Assembly: GCA_044228435.1 (NCBI GenBank)
Contig: JBGAUW010000001.1
Location: forward strand, 248,001-312,000
Origin: Bog-950 sp044228435
GTDB lineage: Bacteria > Bacteroidota > Bacteroidia > Chitinophagales > LD1
Length of the DNA: 64,000 nt
Direction: 5' to 3'
Shown: positions 62,577 to 64,000 of the stretch, piece after piece
How positions within the stretch are numbered: the stretch's first letter is position 1
Layout: the number at the start of each line of letters is the position of its first letter
Program-made: the position numbers and the translations under genes
The notes under the pieces: generated by a model
Databases searched by the model: none
Seen by the model: only the letters and a program-made list of their open reading frames with translations
What the model was told of the DNA's origin: nothing

Positions 62577-63164
62577 CTACTTTACTTTAACTAATGTGAG
62601 AACGGATTGTATAGTGTCCTCGCCGGCAGTAGACAAGTCGAATTCAAAATTTGCTAATCGCCATTTATACATCTGAAGCCGGAACGTTCCCATAACTATT
62701 TGCATTAACTCATGGGTAGCAATCGCACTTGTAAATATTCCTTTTTGCTGCCCCTCAATTATTACAGGCATTAAGTGTTTCATTTTTACACTCATGATTT
62801 TCAATATTGTTTCATTGATGCGTTGGCTTTCATCCATTAGTCCGTCAGAAAATACTGCAACTACAAAGTGGGGGTTCTTTTCAAAGAATGAAAACTGATT
62901 TTGAAACAGCGTTTTGAATTTTTCTTCGGGCGATTGCTCATTAGAAATTGCATTAGTGTAGCGTTCATCCATACTCAAAGCAAGATATTCGAGTAAGGCA
63001 ATAATGATCTCTTCCTTACTTGTAAAGTGTCTATAGATGGCACTTTCAGAAAACTTCATTTCTTTAGCAAGGTTCTTAATTGTTAACCCACCTACACCCG
63101 AAGCCGTTAATATTTTACCTGCCGCTTCGACTATTTCTAATTGTCTGTCTTTTAATTTTATCAT
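62577..63164 (-). CDS. TetR/AcrR family transcriptional regulator
   Basis: 195 residues. N-terminal DNA-binding domain: RQLEIVEAAGKILTASGVGG, LTIKNLAKEMKFSESAIYRH, FTSKEEIIIALL (about 7-57). C-terminal ligand/dimer domain is helical with FENQFSFFEKNPHFVVAVFS-like text. Embedded in the efflux operon rather than divergent from it, so autoregulation of the whole set is the simplest model. Effector unknown. Confidence 0.92.
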   Translation of the reverse strand: MIKLKDRQLEIVEAAGKILTASGVGGLTIKNLAKEMKFSESAIYRHFTSKEEIIIALLEYLALSMDERYTNAISNEQSPEEKFKTLFQNQFSFFEKNPHFVVAVFSDGLMDESQRINETILKIMSVKMKHLMPVIIEGQQKGIFTSAIATHELMQIVMGTFRLQMYKWRLANFEFDLSTAGEDTIQSVLTLVKVK

Positions 63165-63168
63165 AGTC

Positions 63169-63906
63169 TTACAAATCTTCTTTTTCGCCTTCTAACCAAC
63201 GTTGCATCATCACTCTTTCTGCCGGAGTTTGCTTAAAAGGGACAGCACCAGCTAATAAATTCAGAAACCTATCCCAAAGATTATCCTTAGCATTTGCTTC
63301 TTTTTCTATTGCATCCATTGCCGCTAAATACTCCCTCTCATATTTAACTGCATCCAAAAGTGAAATACTCCTCGGAATATTTTTTACGATACTCTTTGTT
63401 AAAGCATCCTGTTCTTCTTTATTAAAATGTTCCATCATTTTCAACTGTATAAATGATGAATTGCTTACCCCCTTAATAATGTAGAGGTTTGATTTAATAA
63501 TGTACCAGATGTTCAACCAATCATTATAATTACCATTACTAAAGTAACTCTCATTAAAATTTTCCATGGATAAAAATACCTCTTCGACAGAAGTTAATGA
63601 GCTTTGAAGAGAATCCCAGTGTATGGACATAATATCATTGTTTTCCCCCTTTAGTACAGAAGATACCTGGTTTAATATTTTTTCAACTTCACCTATTTTA
63701 GATTTGAGAAGCAAGTTTTTATTGTTATACGTTTCTTTTGCCAACTCGGAGCCATACGTTTCAATATATTTTGTTGCTGCTTCCAAAGTTGACAACACTC
63801 TCTTTTTTACATTGGTTAACTCGAGCCAGTTCTCTGAAATTGAATCAACTAAATGCCTAAGTTTAATTGCATTCCTCAATTTTGGATTTATTTCTTGGTT
63901 TGTCAT
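63169..63906 (-). CDS. Hypothetical helical protein
   Basis: 245 residues, no signal peptide or membrane span, predicted all-alpha (long amphipathic stretches NAIKLRHLVDSISENWLELT, KSKIGEVEKILNQVSSVLKG, SISLLDAVKYEREYLAAMDA). C-terminal QTPAERVMMQRWLEGEKEDL. No domain recognised. Four bases upstream of tetR on the same strand, so part of that transcription unit. Confidence 0.65.
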   Translation of the reverse strand: MTNQEINPKLRNAIKLRHLVDSISENWLELTNVKKRVLSTLEAATKYIETYGSELAKETYNNKNLLLKSKIGEVEKILNQVSSVLKGENNDIMSIHWDSLQSSLTSVEEVFLSMENFNESYFSNGNYNDWLNIWYIIKSNLYIIKGVSNSSFIQLKMMEHFNKEEQDALTKSIVKNIPRSISLLDAVKYEREYLAAMDAIEKEANAKDNLWDRFLNLLAGAVPFKQTPAERVMMQRWLEGEKEDL

Positions 63907-63916
63907 GACTATATAT

Positions 63917-64000
63917 TTATTGATTAATTATTTTCATTCTGAAGAAAGCAACACCTAACCAAATTACAGAAGTAGTCATTGCAATGGCGCCTATTAGTAC
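63917..64000 (-). CDS. C-terminal end of a membrane protein (partial, runs off the window)
   Basis: 27 codons visible: a hydrophobic helix VLIGAIAMTTSVIWLGVAFF followed by RMKIINQ stop. A last membrane helix with a basic cytosolic tail. The family cannot be told. The stop is 10 bases before the 245-residue gene, so it is probably the upstream member of the same operon. Confidence 0.5.
   Translation of the reverse strand, partial: VLIGAIAMTTSVIWLGVAFFRMKIINQ

Overview
The window looks like a chromosome segment of a Bacteroidota bacterium (Sphingobacteriales/Chitinophagales-like; genus not resolved). The evidence is type IX secretion C-terminal sorting domains of both kinds (type A at 6532 and 47099, type B/CHU_C at 15447), TonB-dependent receptors, many Bacteroidota-style lipoproteins with SCKK lipoboxes, a SMUG2-type DNA glycosylase, DUF2141, and TAnnTTTG-like -7 promoter boxes. 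No rRNA, complete tRNA or CRISPR array was seen.

Region 1 (1-20.6 kb) reads as ordinary chromosome: isocitrate dehydrogenase, an endonuclease/exonuclease/phosphatase protein, a heme/hemoglobin-type TonB receptor, a T9SS PKD protein, thymidine kinase, three tandem paralogous lipoproteins, a TPR lipoprotein, a double OmpA-domain protein, riboflavin synthase translationally coupled to a large CHU_C surface protein, a CDP-alcohol phosphatidyltransferase, a GIY-YIG protein and a terminase-small-subunit-like protein.

Region 2 (20.7-26.6 kb) is a decayed integrative element. It starts at the 3' half of a tRNA-Val gene (probable attachment core) beside an intact tyrosine recombinase. It carries two tiny membrane proteins, an RHH/coiled-coil protein, an excisionase-like HTH protein, a nested palindrome with GTTAACG motifs, and broken genes (YgjP-like metallopeptidase, response regulator, hemerythrin, YeaO-type DUF488).

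Region 3 (26.6-41 kb) is an accessory respiratory/nitrogen-oxide island. One Rrf2/NsrR-like regulator and an apparent eight-gene operon share a palindromic operator. The operon encodes a C-family (cbb3-like) heme-copper oxidoreductase, a fused diheme cytochrome c, two small membrane proteins, a group III truncated hemoglobin, a four-helix membrane protein, a divergent tryptophan 2,3-dioxygenase and the Ric/YtfE repair protein. A copper nitrite reductase (nirK) lies about 6.5 kb away, past a GH13 enzyme, SMUG2, DUF488, DUF2945 and ClC genes, and the stretch ends at a truncated second integrase. NirK would make NO; the operon would respire with or detoxify it and repair the damage.

Region 4 (41.8-47 kb) has tryptophanase, quinolinate synthase plus L-aspartate oxidase, and a queD pseudogene. 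Region 5 (47-54.4 kb) has a T9SS protein and a probable copper-acquisition operon: a CNGKC small protein, a Met/His-rich FixH/YtkA-like lipoprotein, an OprC-like TonB receptor with the Cys-x3-Met copper motif, MbnP and a diheme MbnH/MauG-like enzyme. Region 6 (54.8-64 kb) is one long minus-strand run: TetR regulator, small membrane/periplasmic proteins, a DUF3365 heme protein, a cupin, a complete TolC/MFP/RND efflux system and a DUF2141 protein.
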